Positions 42,168-50,393 are shown, counted from the first letter of the stretch. The stretch: DNA of 64,000 bases from an uncultured Devosia sp. (GCF_963517015.1 NZ_CAUQDV010000001.1:124001-188000); one strand, 5' to 3'. Translations and numbers: made by a program. Notes: a model not told the origin generated them from the letters alone.

Positions 42168-43410
42168 GGGCAGCGCTTCGTATGTGTATGGCGGGCAGGA
42201 AGATGAGGGCAGCAGAAACAACCACAAGAGCGAATTTTGGAAGCTCGACCATGAACAGCACGTCGGTCGATCCGCCGACGAAAATTCCGATAGAAAAGGC
42301 GGCAGCCAGGTAGGTCCGTAGGCTCCACTTCCCCTCATGGCCATGGCCCTTTCGTGCCAGCAACGGCGCGGCCAAGAACAGCCCATAGGCGATCACGCCC
42401 ATAATGCCGGCTGCGACCGCGAAACTCAGGGCATCGTTGTGGATATAGGCCCACCCTTCGTTGGCGTAGCCCGTTTGACCTAACTCCGACATAAACGGCA
42501 ATGCGGCGGCAACCTGGTTACTCCAGCCATGACCGATCAGCGGGGAATGAATAAATGCTTCCCAGCCGCCGCGATACATTTCGATCCGGTAGGCCGTTGA
42601 TAAGTCGCCGCCAAGCTCACCGGTAAAACTGCCCCATGTGGCCCGCAGGGCGTCAAACGGGCGGGAAAAACCTGCGATGCTGGCCAAGTAGAAGACCAGC
42701 ACCACTCCTGCGGCGAGCACAATGGGCGTCATTAGCTTCTGCCAGAGTGGCATGACCCGCCGTTGCATCCAGAACAGGCCATAGACCAATGCCAGCGCAC
42801 AGCCTACGACCAGCGCCGCACGCGTGCCGGAAGCGACTGAGGCAACAAAGCCCAACAAGGGGCCTGCCAAAGCCAGCCAGCGCCAGCGAGACGTGCTGGT
42901 CAGTGTTAGGCCCAGCCCCATGAAACCTAGTGTCACGGCCAACGCAGCAAAGTGGATCGGGCTGAAGCTGGGCGCCGTAACGCGCTCTTGTCCCTGCGCC
43001 ATTCCTAGGAGCCCCACAAGAGCGGCGAGGGCGGCTCCGACGATGCAGACTATGGCGAGATGCTGCAGCGTCGCTATCCGCGCAAGCGGGGCAATAGCAA
43101 GCATCAGGAGAGGCGCGAGGGCAAAGACCAGAAAGCTGACGACAGAGGTCACGCTTGGCCAGCCGGGTTGGAACAGAAAGGCAGCAGTCAGCAGCAGGAA
43201 ACCAGTCCAGAAGGCCCAGAGCGCGGGCGACGTCAGCAAGCGCTGCCCATCAGTTGGGTTCCAGCCGACAGCAACGGCAGGGATCGACATGATCAGTGCG
43301 ACATAGGCCGCACCGTTGCCGAGGAACGGCCAAAGCAGGAGCGTTGCCAGAAGAACGGCTGCGCTCAGGCCTGCGGCCGTCCGGTCGCGCATGGAGATCG
43401 GTGATTGCAT
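42160..43410 (-). CDS. O-antigen ligase family membrane protein
   Basis: 416 aa, about 11-12 membrane segments with one large periplasmic loop around residues 245-300 (GGWEAFIHSPLIGHGWSNQV) that carries the conserved H-P-L-I-G-x-G motif of the Wzy_C/WaaL family. It ligates O-polysaccharide to lipid A core or polymerises glycan units. Start ATG 43410; an alternative is 43392. It forms a two-gene unit with the GT8 gene. Divergent from the sitA-like gene. Confidence 0.87.
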   Translation of the reverse strand: MQSPISMRDRTAAGLSAAVLLATLLLWPFLGNGAAYVALIMSIPAVAVGWNPTDGQRLLTSPALWAFWTGFLLLTAAFLFQPGWPSVTSVVSFLVFALAPLLMLAIAPLARIATLQHLAIVCIVGAALAALVGLLGMAQGQERVTAPSFSPIHFAALAVTLGFMGLGLTLTSTSRWRWLALAGPLLGFVASVASGTRAALVVGCALALVYGLFWMQRRVMPLWQKLMTPIVLAAGVVLVFYLASIAGFSRPFDALRATWGSFTGELGGDLSTAYRIEMYRGGWEAFIHSPLIGHGWSNQVAAALPFMSELGQTGYANEGWAYIHNDALSFAVAAGIMGVIAYGLFLAAPLLARKGHGHEGKWSLRTYLAAAFSIGIFVGGSTDVLFMVELPKFALVVVSAALIFLPAIHIRSAAHG

Positions 43411-43472
43411 TGCGGCCGCCTTTCCTGCTCGCTATCGCGAAATTCCAACACTGGGTCAACAAACAACTTACT

Positions 43473-43487
43473 TGCGAATGATTTGCA
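43473..43487. promoter_or_regulatory. Fur/Mur-type box upstream of the metal ABC operon
   Basis: TGCGAAT-G-ATTTGCA, a 7-1-7 inverted repeat with one mismatch; it overlaps a second short palindrome TGCAATTGCA (43484-43493). This resembles the TGCAAAT-type Mur-responsive sites in front of rhizobial sitABCD operons. It lies 40 nt before the start codon of the binding-protein gene. Confidence 0.6.
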
Positions 43488-43526
43488 ATTGCACTAGCCT
43501 TCAATCGAGCCCCATCGGAGTGCGTT

Positions 43527-44417
43527 ATGCGTCGTCGTTTGTTTTCTGCCATGCTGCTGACCACCGTCCTTACCGCCACCCTGCCCGCCGCGGCCCAGGA
43601 GCGCCTCAAAGTGGTGACCACCTTCACCATCATCGCCGACATGGCGCGCAATGTGGCTGGCGATGCAGCTGATGTGGTGTCGATCACCAAGCCGGGTGCC
43701 GAGATCCACAATTACCAGCCGACGCCGGGCGATCTGATTGCGGCGCAGGATGCGGACCTGCTGCTGTGGAACGGGCTCAATCTCGAACAGTGGTTCGCGC
43801 AATTCCTCGCCAATCTGGGCGATATTGCTTCGGTGACGGTGACCGAGGGGATCGCGCCCATGGGCATTGGCGCGGGGCCCTATGAGGGCAAGCCTAATCC
43901 CCATGCCTGGATGTCGGCGACGGACGCTCTGATCTATGTCGACAATATCCGTGCGGCGCTGAGCGAGGCCGATCCGGCCAATGCCGAGGTCTATGCCGCC
44001 AATGCGGCAGCCTATGGCGAGAGGATCGCTGCAGTCGTGACACCGATCCGGGCCGCGATCGACGCTATTCCGGAGGAACGGCGCTGGCTGGCGACGTCGG
44101 AAGGCGCCTTTTCCTATCTGGCGCGCGATTATGGGCTCAAGGAACTCTACCTCTGGCCGATCAATGCCGACCAGCAGGGCACGCCGCAGCAGGTGCGGCT
44201 GGTGATCGATGCGGTGCGCGAGAACAATGTGCCGGCGATCTTTTCCGAATCGACCATTTCCTCCAAGCCGGCCGAACAGGTGGCGCGCGAAACCGGCATT
44301 GCCTATGGCGGCGTGCTCTATGTGGATTCGCTGTCGGAGGCCGACGGACCAGTCCCGACCTATCTCGACCTCCTTTCGGTCACCTCCAGCACCATCGTCC
44401 AGGGCCTTACCCAATGA
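43527..44417 (+). CDS. sitA: Metal ABC transporter substrate-binding protein (SitA/MntA-like)
   Basis: 296 aa, cluster A-I metal receptor with a Sec signal (LFSAMLLTTVLTATLPAAA, then Q-E). Expected ligands are visible: His in I-H-N-Y-Q-P-T-P-G-D, His in N-P-H-A-W-M-S, Glu in S-E-G-A-F-S-Y and Asp in Y-V-D-S-L-S. The His-His-Glu-Asp set and lack of a His-rich loop favour Mn2+/Fe2+ over Zn2+. First gene of a four-gene operon. The next ATG overlaps its stop. Confidence 0.93.
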   Translation: MRRRLFSAMLLTTVLTATLPAAAQERLKVVTTFTIIADMARNVAGDAADVVSITKPGAEIHNYQPTPGDLIAAQDADLLLWNGLNLEQWFAQFLANLGDIASVTVTEGIAPMGIGAGPYEGKPNPHAWMSATDALIYVDNIRAALSEADPANAEVYAANAAAYGERIAAVVTPIRAAIDAIPEERRWLATSEGAFSYLARDYGLKELYLWPINADQQGTPQQVRLVIDAVRENNVPAIFSESTISSKPAEQVARETGIAYGGVLYVDSLSEADGPVPTYLDLLSVTSSTIVQGLTQ

Positions 44418-45292
44418 ACCAGGTGTCCAATCCGGGCCTTGTGGTCAGCGACATTACCGTCGCCTATCGCAATGGCACCACCGCCATCAAGCACGCCAGT
44501 TTTTCCATTCCGCGCGGCTCGATCACGGCGCTCGTCGGGGTCAATGGCTCAGGCAAGTCGACGCTGTTCAAGGCCATCATGGGCTTTGTGCCGCTGGCCT
44601 CGGGCTCGGTCGATATCCTGGGCGTCGCGGGCCGGCAGGCGCTCAAGCGCAATCTCGTTGCCTATGTGCCCCAGAGCGAGGATGTGGACTGGAATTTCCC
44701 CGTGCTGGTCGAAGACGTGGTGATGATGGGCCGCTATGGCCATATGGGCATGCTGCGCCGGCCGAGCAAAAACGACCATGACATGGTCACGTCCGCCCTT
44801 GAACGCGTCAACATGGTCGAGTTCCGCCACCGCCAGATCGGCGAGCTGTCAGGCGGGCAGAAGAAACGCGTGTTTCTCGCCCGCGCCCTGGCGCAGGAGG
44901 GGCAGGTCATACTCCTCGACGAGCCGTTTACCGGTGTCGACGTCAAGACCGAGGATGCCATCATCGACCTGCTGCGCGCCTTGCGCGACGAGGGCAAGGT
45001 GATGCTGGTCTCGACGCATAATCTCGGCTCGGTGCCCGAATTCTGCGACCGCGTGGTGCTTGTGAAGGGCACGGTGCTGGCTTCTGGTCCGACCGGTGAG
45101 GTGTTCACCCGCGAACGGCTGGAAGAGACTTTTGGCGGTGCGCTGCGCCACTTCGTGCTGGCCGGAGCGGGCCTCCATGACGATGACGATCCGCGGCATC
45201 TGTCGGTGCTGACCGATGATGAACGGCCTTTGGTCATGTATGGCGAAAAGGGCAAGATGACGCACAAGCAGTCGGATCGGGTGCAGGAATAG
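44414..45292 (+). CDS. sitB: Metal ABC transporter ATP-binding protein
   Basis: 292 aa. Walker A is G-V-N-G-S-G-K-S-T, signature L-S-G-G-Q-K-K-R, Walker B V-I-L-L-D-E-P-F-T-G-V-D and H-loop S-T-H-N-L. The sequence YVPQSEDVDWNFPVLVEDVV is characteristic of the SitB/MntB type. A C-terminal extension of about 50 residues includes an acidic D-D-D-D stretch. Energises import through the two following permeases. Confidence 0.94.
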   Translation: MNQVSNPGLVVSDITVAYRNGTTAIKHASFSIPRGSITALVGVNGSGKSTLFKAIMGFVPLASGSVDILGVAGRQALKRNLVAYVPQSEDVDWNFPVLVEDVVMMGRYGHMGMLRRPSKNDHDMVTSALERVNMVEFRHRQIGELSGGQKKRVFLARALAQEGQVILLDEPFTGVDVKTEDAIIDLLRALRDEGKVMLVSTHNLGSVPEFCDRVVLVKGTVLASGPTGEVFTRERLEETFGGALRHFVLAGAGLHDDDDPRHLSVLTDDERPLVMYGEKGKMTHKQSDRVQE

Positions 45293-45299
45293 TCAGATC

Positions 45300-46154
45300 A
45301 TGATCGAGCACCTGCTGCTACCCTTCAACTATCACTACATGATCAATGCCATGTGGGTTTCGGCCCTGGTGGGCGGGGTCTGCGCCTTTCTCTCGGCCTA
45401 TCTGATGCTCAAGGGTTGGTCGCTGATCGGCGATGCGCTGAGCCATTCCATCGTGCCGGGCGTGGCCGGCGCCTATATGCTGGGACTGCCCTTTTCCATC
45501 GGCGCCTTCTTTTCCGGCGGGCTCGCCGCCGGCGCGATGCTGTTTCTCACCCAGCGCACCAAGCTCAAGGAAGATGCCGTCATCGGACTGATCTTCACCG
45601 CCTTCTTTGGCCTGGGCCTGTTCATGATCTCGCTGTCGCCAACCTCGGTGAATATCCAGACCATCGTCATGGGCAATATCTTGGCGGTAACGCCGGAGGA
45701 TACGCTGCAGCTGGTGATCATTTCCGTGGTGACGCTGGTGGTAATGTTCTTCATCTGGAAGGATCTGATGGTCATCTTTTTCGATGAATCACATGCCCGC
45801 TCGATCGGGCTCAATCCGCCACTGCTGCGGGTGATCTTCTTCACGCTGCTGGCTGCCTGCACCGTTGCCGCCATGCAGACTGTCGGGGCCTTTCTCGTCA
45901 TCGCCATGGTGGTAACGCCGGGCGCCACGGCCTATCTCCTCACCGATCGCTTTCCGCGGCTGATCCTGATCGCCATTGCCGTGGGGACGCTGTCTTCGCT
46001 GTTTGGCGCCTATATTTCCTTCTTTCTCGATGGGGCGACGGGCGGCGTGATCGTCGTGTTGCAGACCCTGGTCTTCCTCACTGCCTTCTTCTTCGCACCC
46101 AAGCACGGCATGCTGGCGGCACGACGCAGGGCCAAGGCGGAGATGGCGTCATGA
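45300..46154 (+). CDS. sitC: Metal ABC transporter permease (first of two)
   Basis: 284 aa ABC-3 family, eight or nine membrane helices. Typical LKGWSLIGDALSHSIVPGV near residue 40 and V-G-A-F-L-V-I-A-M-V-V-T-P-G-A-T-A near 200. The two permeases differ in sequence, as in sitC/sitD systems, where they form a heterodimer. Starts 7 nt after sitB and overlaps sitD by 4 nt. Confidence 0.94.
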   Translation: MIEHLLLPFNYHYMINAMWVSALVGGVCAFLSAYLMLKGWSLIGDALSHSIVPGVAGAYMLGLPFSIGAFFSGGLAAGAMLFLTQRTKLKEDAVIGLIFTAFFGLGLFMISLSPTSVNIQTIVMGNILAVTPEDTLQLVIISVVTLVVMFFIWKDLMVIFFDESHARSIGLNPPLLRVIFFTLLAACTVAAMQTVGAFLVIAMVVTPGATAYLLTDRFPRLILIAIAVGTLSSLFGAYISFFLDGATGGVIVVLQTLVFLTAFFFAPKHGMLAARRRAKAEMAS

Positions 46155-46990
46155 GCGAATTCCTGACCTATGCGCTCTGGCCGTTCAGCTTCCCCTTCAT
46201 GACGCAGGCCATGGCGATCGCGGTGATGGTTGCCATCCCGACGGCGCTATTGAGCTGCTTCCTCGTCCTCAAGGGCTGGTCGCTGATGGGCGATGCGGTG
46301 TCCCATGCCGTGCTGCCCGGCGTGGTGCTGGCCTATATCGTCGGGCTGCCACTGGGGATCGGCGCCTTCATTGCCGGCATGGGCTGCGCCCTGTCGGTGG
46401 GCTTCCTCAAGGAGAATAGCCGCATCAAGGAAGATACGGTGATGGGCGTGGTGTTTGCGGGGCTGTTTGGCCTCGGCATCGTGCTCTACACGTCGATTCA
46501 GACCGATGTGCATCTCGACCATATCCTGTTCGGCGACATTCTCGGCGTCGGCTCGGACGACCTCTTGCAGACTGGGATCATTGCCCTTGTGGTGACCGGC
46601 ATTATCCTCGCCAAGTGGCGGGATCTGCTGCTGTTCATCTTCGATCCGCAACAGGCCGGGGCGATCGGCCTGCCGGTGCGCTGGCTGCATTATGGCCTGT
46701 TGACGCTGCTGTCGCTGACCATTGTCGCGGCGCTGACTGCGGTCGGCATCGTGCTGGTCATTGCCCTGCTGGTGGCGCCCGGGGCCATTGCCTATCTGTG
46801 GAGCAAGCGGTTCGGGCCGATGATGCTGATCGCTGCGGCTGTGTCGGTCAGCTGTTCGCTGGTGGGGATTTACCTAAGCTTCTTCATCGACAGCGCACCG
46901 GCCCCAACAATTGTCCTGCTGATGAGTGCGACATTCGTCGTGACCTTTCTCGTCACCACATTGCGCAAGCCACAGGTGGCTTTGGTCTAG
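46151..46990 (+). CDS. sitD: Metal ABC transporter permease (second of two)
   Basis: 279 aa ABC-3 permease with the same LKGWSLMGDAVSHAVLPGV signature and I-V-L-V-I-A-L-L-V-A-P-G-A near residue 205. Paralogous to the upstream permease. Ends the operon; a small CCGCCA-GGA-TGGCGG hairpin follows at 47005-47019. Confidence 0.94.
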   Translation: MSEFLTYALWPFSFPFMTQAMAIAVMVAIPTALLSCFLVLKGWSLMGDAVSHAVLPGVVLAYIVGLPLGIGAFIAGMGCALSVGFLKENSRIKEDTVMGVVFAGLFGLGIVLYTSIQTDVHLDHILFGDILGVGSDDLLQTGIIALVVTGIILAKWRDLLLFIFDPQQAGAIGLPVRWLHYGLLTLLSLTIVAALTAVGIVLVIALLVAPGAIAYLWSKRFGPMMLIAAAVSVSCSLVGIYLSFFIDSAPAPTIVLLMSATFVVTFLVTTLRKPQVALV

Positions 46991-47024
46991 GACTTATCCC
47001 CCTGCCGCCAGGATGGCGGATAAT

Positions 47025-47051
47025 CCATGGCAAAGGAGACCTTTGCCATGG
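47025..47051 (+). promoter_or_regulatory. Perfect hairpin enclosing ribosome site and start codon of the DUF2793 gene
   Basis: CCATGGCAAAGG (47025-47036) and CCTTTGCCATGG (47040-47051) are perfect 12-bp inverted arms around AGA. The AAGGAG ribosome site (47033-47038) and the ATG at 47048 lie inside the structure, so in RNA the hairpin would hide both. On DNA it could also be a dimeric-protein site. Confidence 0.7.
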
Positions 47052-47452
47052 ATCAGACACAACGCCTCAGCCTGCCCTTCATCATGCCGAGCCAGGCGCA
47101 GAAGCACGTGACGCATAACGAGGCCATTCAGGCCCTCGACGTTCTGGTGCAGCCGGTGGTCGAAAGCCTTGGCCTCACCGCGCCGCCCAGCCTTCCCCTA
47201 GAGGGCGAGGCCTATGTGGTGCCCCCGGGTGCCACAGGTATTTGGGCCGGGCATGGCAGCGAGATCGCGGCCTTTCAGTCCGGCGCCTGGGCTTTTTACG
47301 ACCCCGCGCCGGGCTGGCAGGTGTATTGCCGCGCCGACCGCACGCAATATGTGTTCGACGGGGCCATCTGGGTGCCGCTGGCGGGCGAAGCCGCGCTGGC
47401 GCCGATCATTGCCGCCTTGCAGAACCTGTCGACGCTGGTGCTCAGGTCTTGA
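47048..47452 (+). CDS. DUF2793 domain protein
   Basis: 134 aa. The DUF2793 start LSLPFIMPSQAQKHVTHNEA is clear, followed by A-L-D-V-L-V-Q-P-V-V and W-A-G-H-G-S-E-I-A, C-R-A-D-R-T-Q-Y-V-F-D-G-A-I-W-V-P-L. The domain is found in phage- or gene-transfer-agent-related proteins of alphaproteobacteria, usually longer; here only the domain remains, with no phage genes beside it. An upstream ATG (47027) lacks a ribosome site. The 3' end overlaps the TetR gene by 11 nt (convergent). Confidence 0.83.
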   Translation: MDQTQRLSLPFIMPSQAQKHVTHNEAIQALDVLVQPVVESLGLTAPPSLPLEGEAYVVPPGATGIWAGHGSEIAAFQSGAWAFYDPAPGWQVYCRADRTQYVFDGAIWVPLAGEAALAPIIAALQNLSTLVLRS

Positions 47453-48017
47453 GGCCGCGGATCAGCGCCTTGATTGACTTGCGATAGTCGCCCAGTTCTT
47501 CCGGCGCGGCCAAGGCCGCCCGGTCGAACAGGGCGCCAAACAGATTGGCGAGGGTTTCCACCGGCAGCTTGCGCAGGGCGCCAGAATCCATGGCGTCGCG
47601 CAGGCCGCAGATCAGCGTGTCCTTGCCGTGGCGCGCGTCGATATCGTCCACCGCAGCCCGGCCCAATACGGACGGCGCGTCGACCAGCATGATCTGGCGC
47701 CGGCCAGGGTCCTGCATGGCATCGAGAAAGGCGTCGCAGCCGGCCAGCAGCGCCTTGATCGGGCCGGTTTCCTCGTCGTGACCTGCCCCGGCATTGATGG
47801 CCATGGCGACCAGCAGATGCTCCTCTTCCAGCACTGCAGCAAACAGTGCCGTCTTGTCGGCGAAGTGGTGATAGAGCGCGCCGCGTGTCACGCCTGCCGC
47901 TGCGACAATATCTGGGGTGCTGGTGGCGGCAAATCCCTTTTCGGCAAACAGCTTGCGGGCAGCGGCGATCAGATGCCTCTGCGTATGCTCCCGGCGCTCA
48001 GCCTGGGTCCGTCTCAT
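47442..48017 (-). CDS. TetR/AcrR family transcriptional regulator
   Basis: 191 aa. HTH: H-L-I-A-A-A-R-K-L-F-A-E-K-G-F-A-A-T-S and IVAAAGVTRGALYHHFADK; the C-terminal domain resembles TetR_C of the AcrR-like branch. Start M-R-R-T-Q at 48017; the frame extends to 48053, across the palindrome at 48027-48041, which is therefore taken as promoter DNA. Divergent from a VOC (glyoxalase-fold) gene, so it probably represses that gene and itself. Confidence 0.9.
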   Translation of the reverse strand: MRRTQAERREHTQRHLIAAARKLFAEKGFAATSTPDIVAAAGVTRGALYHHFADKTALFAAVLEEEHLLVAMAINAGAGHDEETGPIKALLAGCDAFLDAMQDPGRRQIMLVDAPSVLGRAAVDDIDARHGKDTLICGLRDAMDSGALRKLPVETLANLFGALFDRAALAAPEELGDYRKSIKALIRGLKT

Positions 48018-48026
48018 TTCCACTTG

Positions 48027-48049
48027 CGTACACCTTGTACGTATGTTAG
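48027..48049. promoter_or_regulatory. TetR operator region between TetR and VOC genes
   Basis: CGTACA-CCT-TGTACG (48027-48041) is a perfect inverted repeat, followed by GTACGTATGTTAG (48037-48049). The latter 13-mer recurs with one change before the gene at 48553. A further ATACA-N7-TGTAT repeat lies at 48058-48074. Confidence 0.55.
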
Positions 48050-48108
48050 TCATTTAGATACAGGCAGATTGTATTCTTCTGTCACAAGCCTGACAAGGAG
48101 TTTTCCAG

Positions 48109-48489
48109 ATGCATACCGAAAGCCTTTACCCACTGATTCAGGTCGAAGATGTCGAGACCACGGCCCGCTTCTACGAAAGCCACCTCGGCTTCACGCGGAT
48201 TTTCTCCAGCGACTGGTATGTCCAGCTGCGCGTGACCGGCGACCACCCGTTCGAAATCGCCCTGATCCGCTTTGATCACGACTCGATCCCCAAGCCAGCA
48301 CAGGTGCTGACCACGGGTATGATTCTGAGCTTTTACGTCCAAGATGTCGACAAGGAACATCAACGTTTTCAAGATGCTGGCATTCCGGTCGTGCAGGAAT
48401 TGCGCAGCGAGGTGTTCGGTCAGCGCCACTTTATCGCGGGTGATCCGAACGGCTTGCTGCTCGATATCATCACGCCGATCGAAGGCTAG
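48109..48489 (+). CDS. VOC (glyoxalase/dioxygenase fold) protein
   Basis: 126 aa, two beta-alpha-beta-beta-beta modules. L-Y-P-L-I-Q-V-E-D-V-E-T-T-A-R-F-Y is the first strand and helix; F-Y-V-Q-D-V-D-K-E-H-Q-R-F the second; the last strand I-A-G-D-P-N-G-L-L-L-D-I-I carries the usual Asp/Glu-type end. AAGGAG at 48093-48098 marks the start. Members detoxify methylglyoxal, bind antibiotics or act as dioxygenases; the TetR neighbour suggests a resistance or detoxification role (inference). Confidence 0.88.
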   Translation: MHTESLYPLIQVEDVETTARFYESHLGFTRIFSSDWYVQLRVTGDHPFEIALIRFDHDSIPKPAQVLTTGMILSFYVQDVDKEHQRFQDAGIPVVQELRSEVFGQRHFIAGDPNGLLLDIITPIEG

Positions 48490-48520
48490 CCTCTAGTCAC
48501 ATCCTTCCGTCCTCGCTAGT

Positions 48521-48538
48521 CTGACGTACGTATGTCAG
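48521..48538. promoter_or_regulatory. Palindrome in front of the Gfo/Idh gene
   Basis: CTGACGTACGTATGTCAG, an 18-bp inverted repeat with 8 of 9 pairs matching. It shares GTACGTATGTYAG with the TetR-VOC intergenic site, pointing to the same TetR protein. It touches the GGGAGGA ribosome site, so it probably lies at the transcription start. Confidence 0.6.
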
Positions 48539-48552
48539 GGAGGACTGCGCGC

Positions 48553-49677
48553 ATGACCAGCAAGCGCCTCGGTGTCGGCTTTATCGGCACCGGCAATATT
48601 TCATCAGCCTATCTCAAGGCTATCATCGGCCAGGACAATCTGGCCGGTTTCCCCGTCCTCGACATCAAGGGCCTGGCCGATATGCGGCCGGAAGCGGCAG
48701 AGGCGCGGGCAAGCGAGTTTGGGCTACAGGCCATGAGCATCGAGGCGATGCTGGCCAGCCCGGACATCCAGCTCGTGGTCAATCTCACCATTCCCCGCGC
48801 GCATGTGGAGGTCGGGCTGAAGGCCTTGGCCGCCGGCAAGCATGTCTATTCGGAAAAACCGCTCGGCATCACCTATGCCGAGGGCAAGACCCTGCTCGAC
48901 GCGGCCAACAAGGCGGGCCTGCGCATCGGCTCGGCGCCGGACACCTTTCTCGGTGGTGCGCATCAGCAGGCACGGGCCGTGGTGGACAGCGGCGCGCTGG
49001 GCCAGATCATTGGCGGCACGGCCTTCATGCAGGTGCCCGGCCACGAGGCCTGGCATCCCGATCCAGCCTTCTATTACGACATTGGCGGCGGGCCGGTGCT
49101 CGACATGGGACCCTATTACATCACCGACCTCGTCAACCTGCTTGGCCCGGTCGCCCGCGTCTCGGCGATGGCGTCACGCCTGCGCGCACAGCGCCCCGTG
49201 CTGTCCGAGCCCAGGAAGGGCCAGATCATGGAGGTCAAGGTCGATACCCATGTTACCGGATCACTCGGCTTTGCCAATGGCGCCGTCGTGCAGGTCGGCA
49301 TGAGCTTTGACGTTGCTGCGCACAAGCATGTGCCGCTCGAACTCTATGGCACCGAGGCAAGCCTGATCATTCCCGATCCCAATCTGTTCGGCGGCGATGT
49401 CGAGTTCAGGAAGCGCGGGCGCGACGAGGCGTGGACGCCGGTGCCGGTCACCCAGCCCTATGCCGACGGCAATTATCGCTCGCTGGGCGTGGCCGACATG
49501 GCACAGGCCATTCTCGACAACCGCCCCCATCGCGCCAATGGCGACCTGGCCCTGCATGTGCTCGAAGTCATGGAAGCCTTCGAGATCGCCTCGCGCGAGG
49601 AGCGCACCATTTCCATCAAGACCCCGGTCAACCGACCTGAGCCCCTGGCGGTGTCGCTCAAGGACGGCCTGATCTAG
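48553..49677 (+). CDS. Gfo/Idh/MocA family oxidoreductase
   Basis: 374 aa. Start 48553 is defined by GGGAGGA 8 nt upstream; an ATG at 48532 lies in the palindrome. Rossmann motif V-G-F-I-G-T-G-N-I-S, catalytic E-K-P in H-V-Y-S-E-K-P-L-G near residue 101 and D-I-G-G-G-P-V-L-D-M-G-P-Y-Y near 185 (Tyr in place of the common His). It is the fourth member of this family in the window but not in a sugar operon. Substrate unknown; potential link to the TetR/VOC pair through a shared operator. Confidence 0.88.
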   Translation: MTSKRLGVGFIGTGNISSAYLKAIIGQDNLAGFPVLDIKGLADMRPEAAEARASEFGLQAMSIEAMLASPDIQLVVNLTIPRAHVEVGLKALAAGKHVYSEKPLGITYAEGKTLLDAANKAGLRIGSAPDTFLGGAHQQARAVVDSGALGQIIGGTAFMQVPGHEAWHPDPAFYYDIGGGPVLDMGPYYITDLVNLLGPVARVSAMASRLRAQRPVLSEPRKGQIMEVKVDTHVTGSLGFANGAVVQVGMSFDVAAHKHVPLELYGTEASLIIPDPNLFGGDVEFRKRGRDEAWTPVPVTQPYADGNYRSLGVADMAQAILDNRPHRANGDLALHVLEVMEAFEIASREERTISIKTPVNRPEPLAVSLKDGLI

Positions 49678-50280
49678 CTACCAGCGCATGGCGAGGCTGG
49701 ATGCTTCCGGCTCGTTCATGAAGATCGTGACTTCCACATCGGCGGCGGGATCGTATTCGCCGCCGATATACTGGCGCTGCAGCAGGGTGACGACATCGGC
49801 TTGAGGCTCGGCACCCAGGTAAAGATAGTCGAAGCAGTCGTCGCGATCGGGCGTCGTCACCATGGAAGCGATCTCCTGCTTGAGATCATGCAGCGGACGA
49901 CCGCTGACCGACGCGGCATTGTCGCGGCTTTCGGCCCAGACAGTCTGGATCCAGTCATAGCCGCTCTGGCAGATCCTGTTGTCCTTGAACACCGCATGGT
50001 CGGTGTAGCCGATGTTGCGCTCTGCATCCCAGGCATTGGTGATTTCAAAGCTCGCATCGACATCGTCGACTTCGAGATAAGTGTCCGCCCAGGCGCAGCT
50101 ATGGTCGACATGGTCATAGCACCAGCGGGCGCTTTCGCGCATCAGCGTGCCCACATCGCGGAAATCGACCAGCTTGCCCTGCTTGTATTTGCCGACGACG
50201 GCATCGACCGGCGGCTCGAAAGCCTGGGCGCCCGTGGCGGTAACAAGGGTGAGCGCGATTGCGGCAAGCCATTTGGTCAT
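49678..50280 (-). CDS. Secreted protein of unknown function
   Basis: 200 aa, Sec signal (KWLAAIALTLVTATGAQA, then F-E). GGGAG upstream of ATG 50280 sets the start. The mature protein has four Cys, two in C-Y-D-H-V-D-H-S-C near residue 55, one in I-C-Q-S-G and one in D-D-C-F-D, plausible disulfides. It is rich in acidic and aromatic residues (YDWIQTVWAESRD). No family recognised. It is convergent with the Gfo/Idh gene (stops adjacent). Confidence 0.75.
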   Translation of the reverse strand: MTKWLAAIALTLVTATGAQAFEPPVDAVVGKYKQGKLVDFRDVGTLMRESARWCYDHVDHSCAWADTYLEVDDVDASFEITNAWDAERNIGYTDHAVFKDNRICQSGYDWIQTVWAESRDNAASVSGRPLHDLKQEIASMVTTPDRDDCFDYLYLGAEPQADVVTLLQRQYIGGEYDPAADVEVTIFMNEPEASSLAMRW

Positions 50281-50356
50281 CAGCGAAATCTCCCGTTTTC
50301 GTGCCATCGAAGATAACAGCACATTATGTCTGGGAAAGGTCGAAGGCGGATAAGGG

Positions 50357-50393
50357 TTGACAGAAAGCAATAATGTAACAATGTAAGTTACAT
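50357..50393 (+). promoter_or_regulatory. Promoter and operator of the Rrf2 gene
   Basis: TTGACA (50357-50362), 17-nt spacer, AATGTA (50380-50385). ATGTAA-G-TTACAT (50381-50393) is a perfect palindrome overlapping both the -10 and the start codon at 50392; ATGTAAC also occurs 8 bp upstream as a direct repeat. The predicted transcription start coincides with the ATG. Confidence 0.65.

Noticed and set aside
46995..47020. CCGCCA-GGA-TGGCGG as the sitABCD terminator
   Set aside because: The stem is only 6 bp and has no T-tract; noted but not called as a terminator.
47048..47452. DUF2793 gene as part of a prophage or gene-transfer agent
   Set aside because: There are no capsid, tail, integrase or terminase genes or attachment repeats in the flanks; the surroundings are sitABCD and TetR/VOC genes.
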